This document shows, piece after piece, positions 10,627 to 19,066 of a stretch of 64,000 bases of DNA (the first letter of the stretch is position 1; each line of letters begins with the position of its first letter). The position numbers were made by a program, and so were the translations under genes. The notes beneath the pieces were generated by a model. That model searched no databases, was not told the origin of the DNA, and worked only from the letters and a program-made list of their open reading frames with translations. Source of the DNA: Sporosarcina aquimarina (GTDB taxonomy: Bacteria; Bacillota; Bacilli; Bacillales_A; Planococcaceae); the NCBI RefSeq assembly GCF_019748715.1, contig NZ_JACLBZ010000002.1, forward strand, positions 62,001 to 126,000, given 5' to 3'.

Positions 10627-10869
10627 ATGGCACGTCTAGCTGCGTTTATCGTTCTTTTAATTCCAGGAATTGCAGCAGCGCTCGGTATTAAATTAATGCG
10701 TGATTCTTTGTTCGGGCAACTTTTTCAGCCATTTCCATTCATCTGGCTGCAGTTTTTAGGCGGTTTTCTATTATTCGCAGCAGGGTTAGGATTCTTTGCA
10801 GGATTTTTGCTGCGACGCGATCGGAGAAACGGCAGAGTGGCTGACCGATTTAAAAAAGACATGAAATAA
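10627..10869 (+). CDS. yqzF: DUF2627 small membrane protein (YqzF-like)
   Basis: 80 residues with two hydrophobic segments (about 5-20 and 35-58) and a basic, charged C-terminal tail; probably a small integral membrane protein of unknown function. Identified from its length, sequence type and position next to the bkd operon, where B. subtilis has yqzF. The ATG with AAGGGG eight bases upstream is preferred to the TTG at 10618. Divergent from bcd and convergent with the glycerophosphodiesterase gene. Confidence 0.8.
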   Translation: MARLAAFIVLLIPGIAAALGIKLMRDSLFGQLFQPFPFIWLQFLGGFLLFAAGLGFFAGFLLRRDRRNGRVADRFKKDMK

Positions 10870-10908
10870 AAGGATCAAGGTATTTCAACTACCTTGATCC
10901 TTTTATTT
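10864..10908. terminator. Bidirectional terminator between yqzF and the GDPD gene
   Basis: Perfect 19-bp inverted repeat (10864-10882 and 10890-10908, 7-nt loop) with A- and T-rich ends on both sides. The yqzF stop lies inside one arm and the GDPD stop codon begins in the loop and runs into the other arm. Confidence 0.9.
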
Positions 10909-11608
10909 TTCTCTGAACACGCGCAGGGTAATCAGTGATCCATCCCTCTATTTGGGGCGACTGACTTAAGAACGACTCCTTGCCCGTCACGCCATACATT
11001 CGCAGCGTCTTCTGACTTTCCAACAAAGGCGTCAGATAAGGTTCTTTCCATAAACGCTTATGGAAATGGAAAGCATCCACATCATATGCAGGTAAGCAAT
11101 CCCAATCCACTGTTGCTTTCTTCAAAAGCAGGGCCGTTTCCACAGAAGGGTCTTGTTGTCTGACCAGCTGCAGCGTTGGATAGTCAAAAGAGGATATATG
11201 AACATCTGGTACTCCCTCGATATAATGCAAAATTCGTTCGATGACAGCTGGCTGCCCATAGACAGTTTCCTTCAGCTCGATATTTAATGATAAGCCGTTT
11301 TGCTGACAAAAAGAAATTACGTCAAATAAAATCGGGATAGGATGCCCGAAAAGAAATCTACTTCCACCTTTCCCTATCCTGATCTGCCCCAGCTCTTCTG
11401 CGGTTAAGTTATCAACCTGCTGATCAATCCCTGCCAGGCGCAGCAGATTATCATCATGAATGACGACCAATTGTCCATCCTTTGTTTGCTGAACATCCAA
11501 TTCAATGCCGTCTGCTCCCTTTTTTGCTGCTGCCTGAAAAGCACTCATCGTATTCTCGAAATGACTCCCAGATGCACCTCGATGTGCAAACACCTGACTT
11601 TTAGACAT
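10889..11608 (-). CDS. Glycerophosphodiester phosphodiesterase (YqiK-like)
   Basis: 239 residues, short single-domain GDPD. Hydrolyses glycerophosphodiesters to glycerol 3-phosphate and an alcohol. The family motifs are present: HRGASG at residues 9-14, EN(T) near 19, GADGIELDVQ with the metal-binding Glu/Asp, and VVIHDD with the catalytic His. No signal peptide is visible, so probably cytoplasmic. Its start overlaps the end of the upstream FapA-like gene by 8 nt, suggesting co-transcription. In B. subtilis yqiK lies in the same neighbourhood. Confidence 0.9.
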   Translation of the reverse strand: MSKSQVFAHRGASGSHFENTMSAFQAAAKKGADGIELDVQQTKDGQLVVIHDDNLLRLAGIDQQVDNLTAEELGQIRIGKGGSRFLFGHPIPILFDVISFCQQNGLSLNIELKETVYGQPAVIERILHYIEGVPDVHISSFDYPTLQLVRQQDPSVETALLLKKATVDWDCLPAYDVDAFHFHKRLWKEPYLTPLLESQKTLRMYGVTGKESFLSQSPQIEGWITDYPARVQRKIKGSR

Positions 11609-13166
11609 TCAATACTCCTTCGCTAGTTAGTTCAAAAACCCCTTTTGTGACACGATTCAACATCGTAGAAATCTTTCCAATTTGGATGTTCACTCCAGGA
11701 TAAGCTTCTTTCGTTATGTTGATCTTTGGAGAGCTTGCTGTTTGTACGAGCTGCAATTTTGTTTTGATCATTTGATCTAGATCCATGATCTGTTGTTGTT
11801 TTGCTTGCATGGTCGTTTTCATCTTCTCCAACATGTTGAGTTGTTCACCAGTCAAACTTGCCCTGGTTCCTTCCATCTTCTTCAAAGTAAGCTCTATTTT
11901 CTTTAAATCTTCATGTTCGTTCTTCAATTGCTCGGCCAATCTCTGAATCTCTTCAAGTTCCATCTCTTTATTGACACCTTTTACAGTGAGTTTTGTCAAT
12001 CGTTCGTGTGTATTCCCTGCAAACGCACATTCAATCGAAAATAGTGCTTCCGTAATACCCCCAATCACTTTTCCTTTATGAGGGTCGATGCTGATGTGAT
12101 CGGCGTATATTTCAGAGCCTAATGAATACAATCCGATATTCACTTGCTTGCCATAAATTTTGCAGTTGTTTGCATGTTTGACGTATACGTTATTTTTCGC
12201 TTCGATAACCGTTTCTCCTGCTCCAAACACACCGCCTTTAATATAGACATCCCCATCTTCTGAACGGATTTCTTTAGCGTTTGTGATCCCCTCTTTGCCC
12301 TCGATTGAAATATCACCGGTCGCATTCACGGAAAAACCCGCCAAAACAGTTCCATAGATTTGGACAGAACCATCAAATGTAATGGATCCTGTCTTTGTCC
12401 CGACATCGTCCGGTATAACCAGCTGCTTGCCTACCCCGATTACGCCGTTCGTCTGTTCCAATGCCCCGCCGTGCAGAGCACGAAGAATCACTTTCCCGTC
12501 CTCTTCAAACTCGCCGACGGACTTGCGATCATAGAACAACTTCACATCTTCGCCTTTTTTAGCGGCAATCACTTCTCCGAATACATTAAATCCAGGGATG
12601 CCTTCTTGTGCAAGTTCTTTCTCTCCTATCCAATCACCCTTCGCAATGGAGGTAACAAAGTTTAATTCATAATGATCAACCGAGCCATCATCCCGGATAA
12701 TTGGCTTGCGATCCGGCATTTCGATATAGCGGACAACGGCATCTTGCCCTTTTACAGGTTCTTGACCGACAGCAGCCGTCATTGGATTGCCGGGAACAAA
12801 AGGGATTGTACGGAGTTGTTCAGATTGATATACCACTCCATTTTGCTTTAATAGTTCCTCTGCCTGAAGCAAGAAATGCTCTTTACCTTCTGCAAATTCT
12901 TCTTTTGTCGCATAAATATGCAGTTCGACTTTCAGTTTACTAGGAGAAATATACAACTCACAAGGAGCGGCATAAAGCCCTATTTCATGATCTCCTTCAT
13001 TTTGTAGCGCTTTCATTAATTCTTTGAATGAGTGCAATTTCAATCTCGGGAAACCAGATGTTACTGTATCTAAGGACTTGATAGGAAAGCCTTCTTTTTT
13101 TGTTCTCATGATGACTTTATTATTTTCTTCAAAAAGGATAAAATGTTCATTTTCTACTAACAACAA
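11601..13166 (-). CDS. FapA/DUF342 family protein
   Basis: 521 residues. The middle part (about 180-390) has the repetitive Gly/Val/Ile pattern of the DUF342 beta-helix (repeats such as GDISIEGKEGI, GDVYIKGGVF and NNVYVKHANN). It is followed by a coiled coil (about 400-470, rich in Leu, Glu and Lys) and a short C-terminal domain. The family is known as FapA, flagellar assembly protein A, though many members are not linked to flagella and no flagellar gene is nearby. Two adjacent TTG codons (13166 and 13163) follow a GGAGGG site; either could be the start. The function in this organism is not established. Confidence 0.8.
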   Translation of the reverse strand: MLLVENEHFILFEENNKVIMRTKKEGFPIKSLDTVTSGFPRLKLHSFKELMKALQNEGDHEIGLYAAPCELYISPSKLKVELHIYATKEEFAEGKEHFLLQAEELLKQNGVVYQSEQLRTIPFVPGNPMTAAVGQEPVKGQDAVVRYIEMPDRKPIIRDDGSVDHYELNFVTSIAKGDWIGEKELAQEGIPGFNVFGEVIAAKKGEDVKLFYDRKSVGEFEEDGKVILRALHGGALEQTNGVIGVGKQLVIPDDVGTKTGSITFDGSVQIYGTVLAGFSVNATGDISIEGKEGITNAKEIRSEDGDVYIKGGVFGAGETVIEAKNNVYVKHANNCKIYGKQVNIGLYSLGSEIYADHISIDPHKGKVIGGITEALFSIECAFAGNTHERLTKLTVKGVNKEMELEEIQRLAEQLKNEHEDLKKIELTLKKMEGTRASLTGEQLNMLEKMKTTMQAKQQQIMDLDQMIKTKLQLVQTASSPKINITKEAYPGVNIQIGKISTMLNRVTKGVFELTSEGVLNV

Positions 13167-13501
13167 AATCCCTCCCCTACTCTCCCTTAGTATAGAAGAT
13201 TAACAGACCGGGGGAAAGGTCTTTCTGCTTGAACTATTTGCAAATAAGCATTTCCACTCACTCACATAATCTTTATTCTAATAAAATATTTTCAACCTGA
13301 CGATTCACCCATGGCCCGTCTTATCAATAGAAGAGTCTTTTTGTCTTTATTGCTCTTTCTCACATTGAACATAAAAAACCAATGAATGTAACTATTCATC
13401 AGCTTTTTAAGTATAAGACTATGGCTTCACTATTGAAGTGCAGTATACTACTGTGAATATTTCAGTTTACCAACCAATTAAAGCGCTATCATTTCAATGT
13501 T
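13167..13501. other. Intergenic region between spo0A and the FapA-like gene
   Basis: 335 bases without a convincing coding frame. It holds a weak spo0A terminator (13373-13402) and, near the FapA gene, a TATACT that could be a minus-strand -10 box without a good -35 box. Nothing else stands out. Confidence 0.5.
13373..13402 (-). terminator. Probable spo0A terminator
   Basis: A 9-bp stem with two G-U pairs (CTGATGAAT with ATTCATTGG, 6-nt loop) followed by TTTTTT, about 100 nt after the spo0A stop. Confidence 0.5.
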
Positions 13502-14296
13502 TTAGCTCACCATATGCTCCAGACGGATTTTGTCAGCAATCATTGCAATGAATTCACTGTTGGTAGGTTTACTTTTTAGATGATGCACTGTGTAACCGAA
13601 AGTTTTGGAAATTAAATCGTAATTCCCTCTATTCCAAGCCACTTCAATTGCATGTCGAATTGCTCGTTCCACTCGAGAAGGGGTAGTATTGTATTTTTTT
13701 GCAATATCCGGATATAAGATTTTAGTGACAGAACCTAAAAGCTCTACGTCGGTATATACCATCTGAATGGCTTCACGTAAAAATGCATAGCCTTTAATAT
13801 GCGCAGGTACGCCAATTTCTTTAATCATGGATGTAATGGCAGTGTCCAATACTTTTTGAGTGACTGCTCCTGTCGGCTGTGTTGATTCCTGAACAACGTA
13901 TGATGGTGTAGTCGTTTTTGGTTTTCCAGCAATTTTCAAGATTTGTCCAATCAATCTATCAAATTCAAAAGGTTTTAGCATGAAGTAGGATACACCTAAT
14001 CCAGCTGCTTGCGTCATGACATTCTCCTGACCAAAAGCAGTCAGCATCATAATCTGCATATTCCCCATGCCGCCGGTTTCATGTATGGTTTCCAATACTC
14101 CAATACCATCTAAGTGAGGCATGATAATATCTAATAATAAAATGTCCGGGCGTTCTTGCTCCAACATCGATAAGCATATTTGTCCATTATTCGCTGTCCA
14201 AATCACATCGATCTCCGGATGTTTTTCAAAATAAGACACCATCGTTTTGACCAACTCTTTATTATCATCCACAATCGCAATTTTAACGTTATCCAT
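13502..14296 (-). CDS. spo0A: Spo0A, master response regulator of sporulation
   Basis: 264 residues, close to the B. subtilis length. The N-terminal receiver domain has the acidic pocket DD at 10-11, the phosphoacceptor Asp56 in LLLDIIMP, and a conserved Lys in LKPFEF. The C-terminal DNA-binding domain carries the recognition-helix segment [15 protein letters not shown], essentially invariant in Spo0A. When phosphorylated by the phosphorelay it binds 0A boxes and starts sporulation. Follows spoIVB in the conserved recN-spoIVB-spo0A order, but a strong terminator separates it from spoIVB, so it depends on its own promoters. Confidence 0.97.
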   Translation of the reverse strand: MDNVKIAIVDDNKELVKTMVSYFEKHPEIDVIWTANNGQICLSMLEQERPDILLLDIIMPHLDGIGVLETIHETGGMGNMQIMMLTAFGQENVMTQAAGLGVSYFMLKPFEFDRLIGQILKIAGKPKTTTPSYVVQESTQPTGAVTQKVLDTAITSMIKEIGVPAHIKGYAFLREAIQMVYTDVELLGSVTKILYPDIAKKYNTTPSRVERAIRHAIEVAWNRGNYDLISKTFGYTVHHLKSKPTNSEFIAMIADKIRLEHMVS

Positions 14297-14371
14297 TATC
14301 CATTCCCCCTGAAATAATATCTGAGCAAAAATGCTAGCATTCGTTGAATCCCTCTTATCATCGTAAGTGAA

Positions 14372-14400
14372 ATTTCTGGCAATTTCTACTTTAACTTTTA
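14372..14400 (-). promoter_or_regulatory. Possible spo0A vegetative promoter
   Basis: On the minus strand TTGCCA, 17-nt spacer, GATAAG lies roughly 60-100 nt upstream of spo0A. The -10 box is only moderate. Confidence 0.3.
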
Positions 14401-14443
14401 ATTTCGTTCAAATTGATACTTCTGTACGATGGTTTCTATGTAT

Positions 14444-14450
14444 TTCGACG
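14444..14450 (-). promoter_or_regulatory. Possible 0A box upstream of spo0A
   Basis: CGTCGAA on the minus strand differs by one base from the 0A-box core TGTCGAA, about 150 nt upstream of spo0A. B. subtilis spo0A is autoregulated through such boxes. A single short match is weak evidence. Confidence 0.3.
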
Positions 14451-14489
14451 TTTTTCTTTTTTATTTTCAACAGGCAGCACATAGGATGG

Positions 14490-14526
14490 AAAACTGCCTA
14501 TGCAAAAACTTTGCATAGGCAGTTTT
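14490..14526 (-). terminator. spoIVB terminator
   Basis: Perfect 17-bp inverted repeat (14490-14506 and 14510-14526, 3-nt loop) with T-rich end, 1 nt after the spoIVB stop. Confidence 0.85.
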
Positions 14527-14527
14527 G

Positions 14528-15484
14528 TCACTTTTCGTTCGTTCTCATCGTTTTAAGAAACAAACCGGCCCCTTTTTCCGGCTCATCGACAAACATATGA
14601 GTGATTGCACCGACAAATTTTCCATTCTGGATCACAGGACTTCCGCTCATGCCTTGTAATATGCCGCCAGTCTTTTTCAACAACTTTTGGTCTGTCATCA
14701 GGATTTGGAATTGTTCTTCTTCTATCTTCGTGATTTGGATAGTGAATTTTTCTACGGTCGACCCTTGTACAGTCGTATAAATTTCTGCAGGACCTACCGT
14801 TAGGTCAAGAGGCTGCATAATTTCAAGTGGTTCTGCCAACACTTTACTGTAAGCATTTTTCCAACTGCCAAAAATCCCATAGACATTATTGATCCGAATA
14901 TTCCCAAGCAAATTATTTGGATCTACAATCGAAGAGATTTTATAACCTGGGGAACCCGGCGAACTTTTCTTGATTTGATTAATTTCCGATAAATAGATCG
15001 CGCCTTTTTCAAAAGCAGGAGGCGATTCGAGCGTACTGTCGATAATTTGATGGCCTAGCGCTCCGTATGTGTCGGTTTTCGGATCCACATACGTCAGGGT
15101 ACCTGTCCCCTCAGTCCGGTCTTTCAAAAAAGGCGTGACGCGCTTAATGAGCTGCAAATCTGCCTGGAGTGTTTGCTTTTCTCCATTACGCATAATGCTT
15201 ATCTTCATCGTAGCAGCATCATGCTTTTGCACCGACCGTTCAAAATGGACGAGTTGCTTTATTTCTTCTCCATTCAATTCTTGAATGATATCCCCTTTTT
15301 TCAGCCATTGTTCCTGACCAATCAAAATGTCGCTTGTTACGTAAATCCCACTTAAATCCATCTCGATTCCGATTGAATCCCCCATCGGAATAAGGAATTC
15401 CTCTTCGGCATTGGCAATTACAGGCAGCATGTAGAGCATCAGAAGTGTGGCCAAAAAAGTCTTAATTGATTTATTCCATCCCAT
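14528..15484 (-). CDS. spoIVB: SpoIVB peptidase (S55 family), sporulation signalling protease
   Basis: 318 residues. Made in the forespore and secreted toward the mother cell, SpoIVB cleaves SpoIVFA and so triggers pro-sigma-K processing. Seen here: N-terminal signal/anchor (about 8-26), a PDZ-like region (about 40-110), and the S55 domain with the expected catalytic His in GALGHQI (His145) and Ser in GMSGSP (Ser282). B. subtilis SpoIVB is about 426 residues; the missing part is mostly N-terminal, between anchor and PDZ. The ATG has a strong GAGGAGGTG site, so the short form is real. A sigma-G-like promoter lies just upstream. Confidence 0.93.
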   Translation of the reverse strand: MGWNKSIKTFLATLLMLYMLPVIANAEEEFLIPMGDSIGIEMDLSGIYVTSDILIGQEQWLKKGDIIQELNGEEIKQLVHFERSVQKHDAATMKISIMRNGEKQTLQADLQLIKRVTPFLKDRTEGTGTLTYVDPKTDTYGALGHQIIDSTLESPPAFEKGAIYLSEINQIKKSSPGSPGYKISSIVDPNNLLGNIRINNVYGIFGSWKNAYSKVLAEPLEIMQPLDLTVGPAEIYTTVQGSTVEKFTIQITKIEEEQFQILMTDQKLLKKTGGILQGMSGSPVIQNGKFVGAITHMFVDEPEKGAGLFLKTMRTNEK

Positions 15485-15533
15485 GATTCACCTCCTCAAC
15501 GAAAGATACCTTTGGTATGTCCGATCGCCCGGA

Positions 15534-15562
15534 AAGTATGAAAGGGTAAAATAAACAATGCG
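15534..15562 (-). promoter_or_regulatory. Sigma-G-type promoter of spoIVB
   Basis: CGCATT, 16-nt spacer, CATACTT on the minus strand, about 50 nt upstream of spoIVB. The -10 box resembles the sigma-G/F consensus CATACTA, as expected for a forespore gene. Confidence 0.45.
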
Positions 15563-15593
15563 TGTAAATTGAATTGGTTAGGGAATAATTTAA

Positions 15594-17300
15594 CTAAATA
15601 TCTTTACGAAAAGCTTGTTTCCTTTGGCTGGCCAACGTCAATAATTCATCTGCATGTTGAAGTGTCAAAGGTGTGATTTCAGCACCCGACAACATTCGAG
15701 ATAATTCTTCTGTCCGCTCTGTCTTCATGACATCATGAATCGCTGTTGTTGTTCGGCCGTCATGGATATCTTTTTTAATTAAATAATGATGATCTGCCAT
15801 CGCGGCAACTTGCGGTAAATGCGAAATACAAAGGACTTGGGAGTGACTGGCAATCATTGCAATTTTTTCTGCGATGGATTGTGCTACTCTTCCGCTTACA
15901 CCCGTATCGACTTCATCAAATATAATGGACGTCACGCCTTGATGCTGAGAAAATATGGTTTTCAACGCCAGCATCATTCGTGATAATTCGCCGCCTGAAG
16001 CTACTCTTACAAGTGGTTTTAACGGTTCTCCTAAATTGGTGGAGATCATGAAAACCACTTCATCAAAACCGTTCGCATCAAATTGTTTCGGCTCTTTCTG
16101 TTGAATTTGCACTTTGAATGTTGCTTTTTCCATATAAAGTTGTTTCAGTTGTTCCTCTATTCCTTTTTCAAGACGAAGCGCAGCTTTTTTTCGAATAATC
16201 GATAATTCATTCGCTTCTATTTCCAAGTCTTTTACGTATTGTGCTAATAATTCTTGGTTTTGATGCAATCTTTCGTCACGATTCACCAATTGATCAAGTG
16301 CATCGGCAATTTTATCCCGATACAACAAAATTTCTTCTAACGATTTTCCATATTTTCTTTTTAATGTCAGAAATAACGCTAAACGCTCTTCGACAAAATT
16401 CAAACGATCTGGCTGAAATTCCATACTGTCGATCAGCCGTTTTAAATCATGCGAAACATCTTGCAGTGAATAAAATGAAGAATTCACAGTCTCCGACAAC
16501 GGTACCAATTCCGTGTCAATCGATGCTGCTTCTTCCAGATCACTCATCGCATTACCAACCCAATCCAAACCATGAGATTCCAGGGCAATTGCCTCATAGG
16601 AAGTATTCAAGCGATCAAAGAGTCGATGGAAATGCTGCAATTTCACGCGTTCAGCCTCTAATTCCTCTTCTTCTCCAATAACCAAATTTGCAGCATCGAT
16701 CTCTTCCAGTTGAAATGAATAAAGATCAATTTTCTGAGCGATTTGCTGTTCATCCTGTGTTTTCGCAGCGATGAGCTGTTGAAGTTTTTTATATTTATCA
16801 TAAATCTCGGTATATGTAGACAGAGCACGCTCAATTGGTTCTCCAATATAAAAATCAAGTAAATGAATATGGCGGCGTTCATTCATTAATTCCTGATTCT
16901 CGTGCTGCCCATGAATATCAATAAGCATACCACCAATCTCACGCAAGATTGCTATGGTCACCAATTTGCCGTTGACACGACAAACTGACTTTCCATTTAC
17001 GTTCAGGTCTCTGCGCAAAATGACGACGCCTTCCTCTGCTTCTATACCGAATTCTTCTAATCTGTCCATCACAGCCTGTCGATTGACATCAACTGTGAAC
17101 ATCCCTTGAAGTTCAGCTTTTGTCGTCCCATGTCGGATAAACTCCTGCGAGCCTCTCCCACCTGCCAATAATTGCACTGCATCAATAATGATTGACTTTC
17201 CGGCACCTGTTTCACCTGTCAGAACGGTCAAGCCTTCTTCAAATGTGATTTCAAGTTGTTCTATAATGGCAAAGTTTTTTATCGAAAGTTCGCTTAACAA
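15594..17300 (-). CDS. recN: RecN, DNA double-strand-break repair ATPase
   Basis: 568 residues. SMC-like protein that gathers at double-strand breaks early in recombination. Walker A GETGAGKS near residue 30, a long central coiled coil (about 150-370), signature LVRVASGGELSRMMLAL, Walker B IIFDEVDTG, and the H-loop ISHLPQVAA. The TTG start giving MLSELSIKNFAII is preferred because it matches the family N terminus and stands nine bases after GAGGTG; the GTG at 17312 lies within that ribosome site. Follows argR by about 17 nt. Confidence 0.95.
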   Translation of the reverse strand: MLSELSIKNFAIIEQLEITFEEGLTVLTGETGAGKSIIIDAVQLLAGGRGSQEFIRHGTTKAELQGMFTVDVNRQAVMDRLEEFGIEAEEGVVILRRDLNVNGKSVCRVNGKLVTIAILREIGGMLIDIHGQHENQELMNERRHIHLLDFYIGEPIERALSTYTEIYDKYKKLQQLIAAKTQDEQQIAQKIDLYSFQLEEIDAANLVIGEEEELEAERVKLQHFHRLFDRLNTSYEAIALESHGLDWVGNAMSDLEEAASIDTELVPLSETVNSSFYSLQDVSHDLKRLIDSMEFQPDRLNFVEERLALFLTLKRKYGKSLEEILLYRDKIADALDQLVNRDERLHQNQELLAQYVKDLEIEANELSIIRKKAALRLEKGIEEQLKQLYMEKATFKVQIQQKEPKQFDANGFDEVVFMISTNLGEPLKPLVRVASGGELSRMMLALKTIFSQHQGVTSIIFDEVDTGVSGRVAQSIAEKIAMIASHSQVLCISHLPQVAAMADHHYLIKKDIHDGRTTTAIHDVMKTERTEELSRMLSGAEITPLTLQHADELLTLASQRKQAFRKDI

Positions 17301-17317
17301 AGAACTATTCACCTCAC

Positions 17318-17767
17318 TTATAGCATTGCTAATAATTTATCTTTTACGTAATCGGTCATCGATTCTTCCCGGCAAATGATCAGACATGTATCATCGCCGC
17401 AAATCGTCCCAAGCATTTCTTCCCAATCCAAATTATCAATTAACGAACCGACAGCTTGCGCGTTGCCGGGAAGCGTTTTCAACGTGATAAAATGACTTGC
17501 GCTGTCGATACCGACAAATGCATCCTCCAGCATTCGTTTTAACTTTTCTTCTGTGTTGTACCGATGAATAGGCGGGAGACTATATTTGTAATTGCCTGAA
17601 GGCGAAGGTACTTTAATTAGATGTAATTCTTTTATATCTCTAGATACAGTCGCTTGTGTCACATCTACTCCTGCATGTTTCAGACTGTCTACCAGTTGAT
17701 CCTGCGTCTCGATTTCATTATTCGTAATAATCTCTCTGATCCGAAGATGGCGCTGTCCTTTGTTCAA
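17318..17767 (-). CDS. argR: Arginine repressor ArgR/AhrC
   Basis: 149 residues, standard length. The N-terminal winged helix-turn-helix (about 1-70) includes [17 protein letters not shown]. The C-terminal hexamerisation/arginine-binding domain contains [13 protein letters not shown] and [14 protein letters not shown], with the acidic arginine-binding residues. Represses arginine synthesis and activates catabolism in response to arginine. Located between tlyA and recN as in B. subtilis, but a 450-nt spacer with a terminator and a repeat separates it from tlyA. Confidence 0.95.
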   Translation of the reverse strand: MNKGQRHLRIREIITNNEIETQDQLVDSLKHAGVDVTQATVSRDIKELHLIKVPSPSGNYKYSLPPIHRYNTEEKLKRMLEDAFVGIDSASHFITLKTLPGNAQAVGSLIDNLDWEEMLGTICGDDTCLIICREESMTDYVKDKLLAML

Positions 17768-18244
17768 TTTTCAATCACTCCGATTCTCTTCTATACCTAA
17801 CTTCTAACATGTTGATCAACTATTTTAAAGGCCCTTCACTTCGAATTCAGCAAACTAATTCGTGTGCTGTTTTGGAAAAGGCACGACAAGTATATGAACA
17901 GGTTTTTCCTAATTACAAATGAAAATAATATTGCCTAGCTTATGCAATTTAGGGATTGGAGCGGAAGACGGTCGACTCCGGGAGGATTAGCGTGTGCCTT
18001 GAGACCCCGCAGGTAGCGCAGCGGACGAGGAGGCTCAAGCCACGCCCTCCGGAAAGCGTACCGTCTGGAGCGCAAATCCCACAGCTACACCCATGCTGTA
18101 CTCACTTGTTAAAAGGACTCACTTGCTGCATTTACTATGCATATTTCAAAAATAACTATGTGAATTATTGGTTAACCAACATGCCTGACCTGACCTAACT
18201 TAAAATTATACATAGCATGTAAAAAACGCGCAACTCTCTGCGCG
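17768..18244. other. Intergenic region between tlyA and argR
   Basis: 477 bases holding the tlyA terminator, a large hairpin repeat (17952-18080) and, nearer argR, a possible promoter (TTGATC, 18-nt spacer, TATAGA on the minus strand). No supported coding frame. Confidence 0.6.
17952..18080. repeat. Large imperfect palindromic intergenic repeat
   Basis: About 129 bases that fold into one long hairpin. The outer arms are GGATTGGAGCGGAAGACGGT and the complement of ACCGTCTGGAGCGCAAATCC. Inner pairs are CCGGGAGG with CCTCCGG, GCGTG with CACGC, and CTTGAG with CTCAAG. It is markedly more GC-rich than its flanks. It resembles the dispersed GC-rich palindromic elements I know from intergenic regions of Bacillaceae and Planococcaceae genomes (from memory, not searched). 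I saw no second copy in this window. Confidence 0.7.
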
Positions 18245-18246
18245 TT
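18221..18246 (-). terminator. Terminator of the dxs-tlyA operon
   Basis: 8-bp stem AACGCGCA/TGCGCGTT with a 6-nt loop and a following TTTTTT; the arm overlaps the tlyA stop codon. Confidence 0.8.
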
Positions 18247-19066
18247 ATGTTAATTCGTTATGTGCCTCTTTGACTAATTGATGGAAGTTTTCTGATGTAA
18301 AAAGTGACGTAGAGGGATCTTCTGCTTCTAAATAAAACAAGAACTCTATATTCCCTTCTCCACCCGTAACAGGAGAAAACGTCGCTCCTTTTACTGAAAA
18401 CCCTTCAGCAACCGCCATATTCGCAATTTTTTCAAGAACTTCTAGATGTGTAGCCGTTTCACGTACGATTCCTTTTTTTCCAACTTTCTCTTTCCCCGCC
18501 TCAAATTGTGGCTTCACGAGAGCAACAACTTGACCGCCCGGCACAATGATTTTCTTTAGCGCAGGCAAAATCAGAGATAAAGAAATAAACGATACGTCGA
18601 TGGTAGCTAATTCAGGCAAGCCCTCGCAAAATAAATCAACTGTTGCATGGCGGAAGTTCGTTCGTTCCATAACAGTCACTCGTTCATCTTGTCGAATTTT
18701 CCAAGCAAGCTGGTTATAGCCGACATCCAAAGCATAGCAATGAGCGGCACCGTTCTGTAGGGCACAATCCGTGAAACCGCCAGTGGAAGCGCCGATGTCC
18801 AAAACGATTTTTCCTTTCACAGAAATAGGAAAAGACTCCAATGCCTTTTCTAATTTCAAGCCGCCCCGACTTACATATTTGATAACAGGTCCTTTAACGG
18901 TCAAAGGCGCATCGACAGAAATTTTTTCTCCTGCCTTCTCAATTCTTGTCAAATCGGAGTAGACGAGACCTGCCATGATGGAACGTTTTGCTTGTTCACG
19001 AGATGCGATCAAGCCGCGTTCCACCAGTAAAATGTCTACACGTTCTTTTTTCATCGAAGGGTTCAT
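18245..19066 (-). CDS. tlyA: TlyA family rRNA methyltransferase (YqxC-like)
   Basis: 273 residues. N-terminal S4 RNA-binding domain (about 6-65, with [10 protein letters not shown] and REQAKRSI), then an FtsJ-type SAM methyltransferase domain with motif [15 protein letters not shown] near residue 85 and the K-D-K-E type catalytic residues. Family members 2'-O-methylate 16S/23S rRNA; the name hemolysin is historical. Overlaps dxs by 4 nt (ATGA), so it is coupled to it. A second ATG at 19054 is an alternative start. Confidence 0.9.
   Translation of the reverse strand: MNPSMKKERVDILLVERGLIASREQAKRSIMAGLVYSDLTRIEKAGEKISVDAPLTVKGPVIKYVSRGGLKLEKALESFPISVKGKIVLDIGASTGGFTDCALQNGAAHCYALDVGYNQLAWKIRQDERVTVMERTNFRHATVDLFCEGLPELATIDVSFISLSLILPALKKIIVPGGQVVALVKPQFEAGKEKVGKKGIVRETATHLEVLEKIANMAVAEGFSVKGATFSPVTGGEGNIEFLFYLEAEDPSTSLFTSENFHQLVKEAHNELT

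Noticed and set aside
17956-18198. Plus-strand frame of 80 codons across the hairpin repeat
   Set aside because: It runs through a palindromic repeat and has no ribosome site; composition follows the repeat, not coding sequence.
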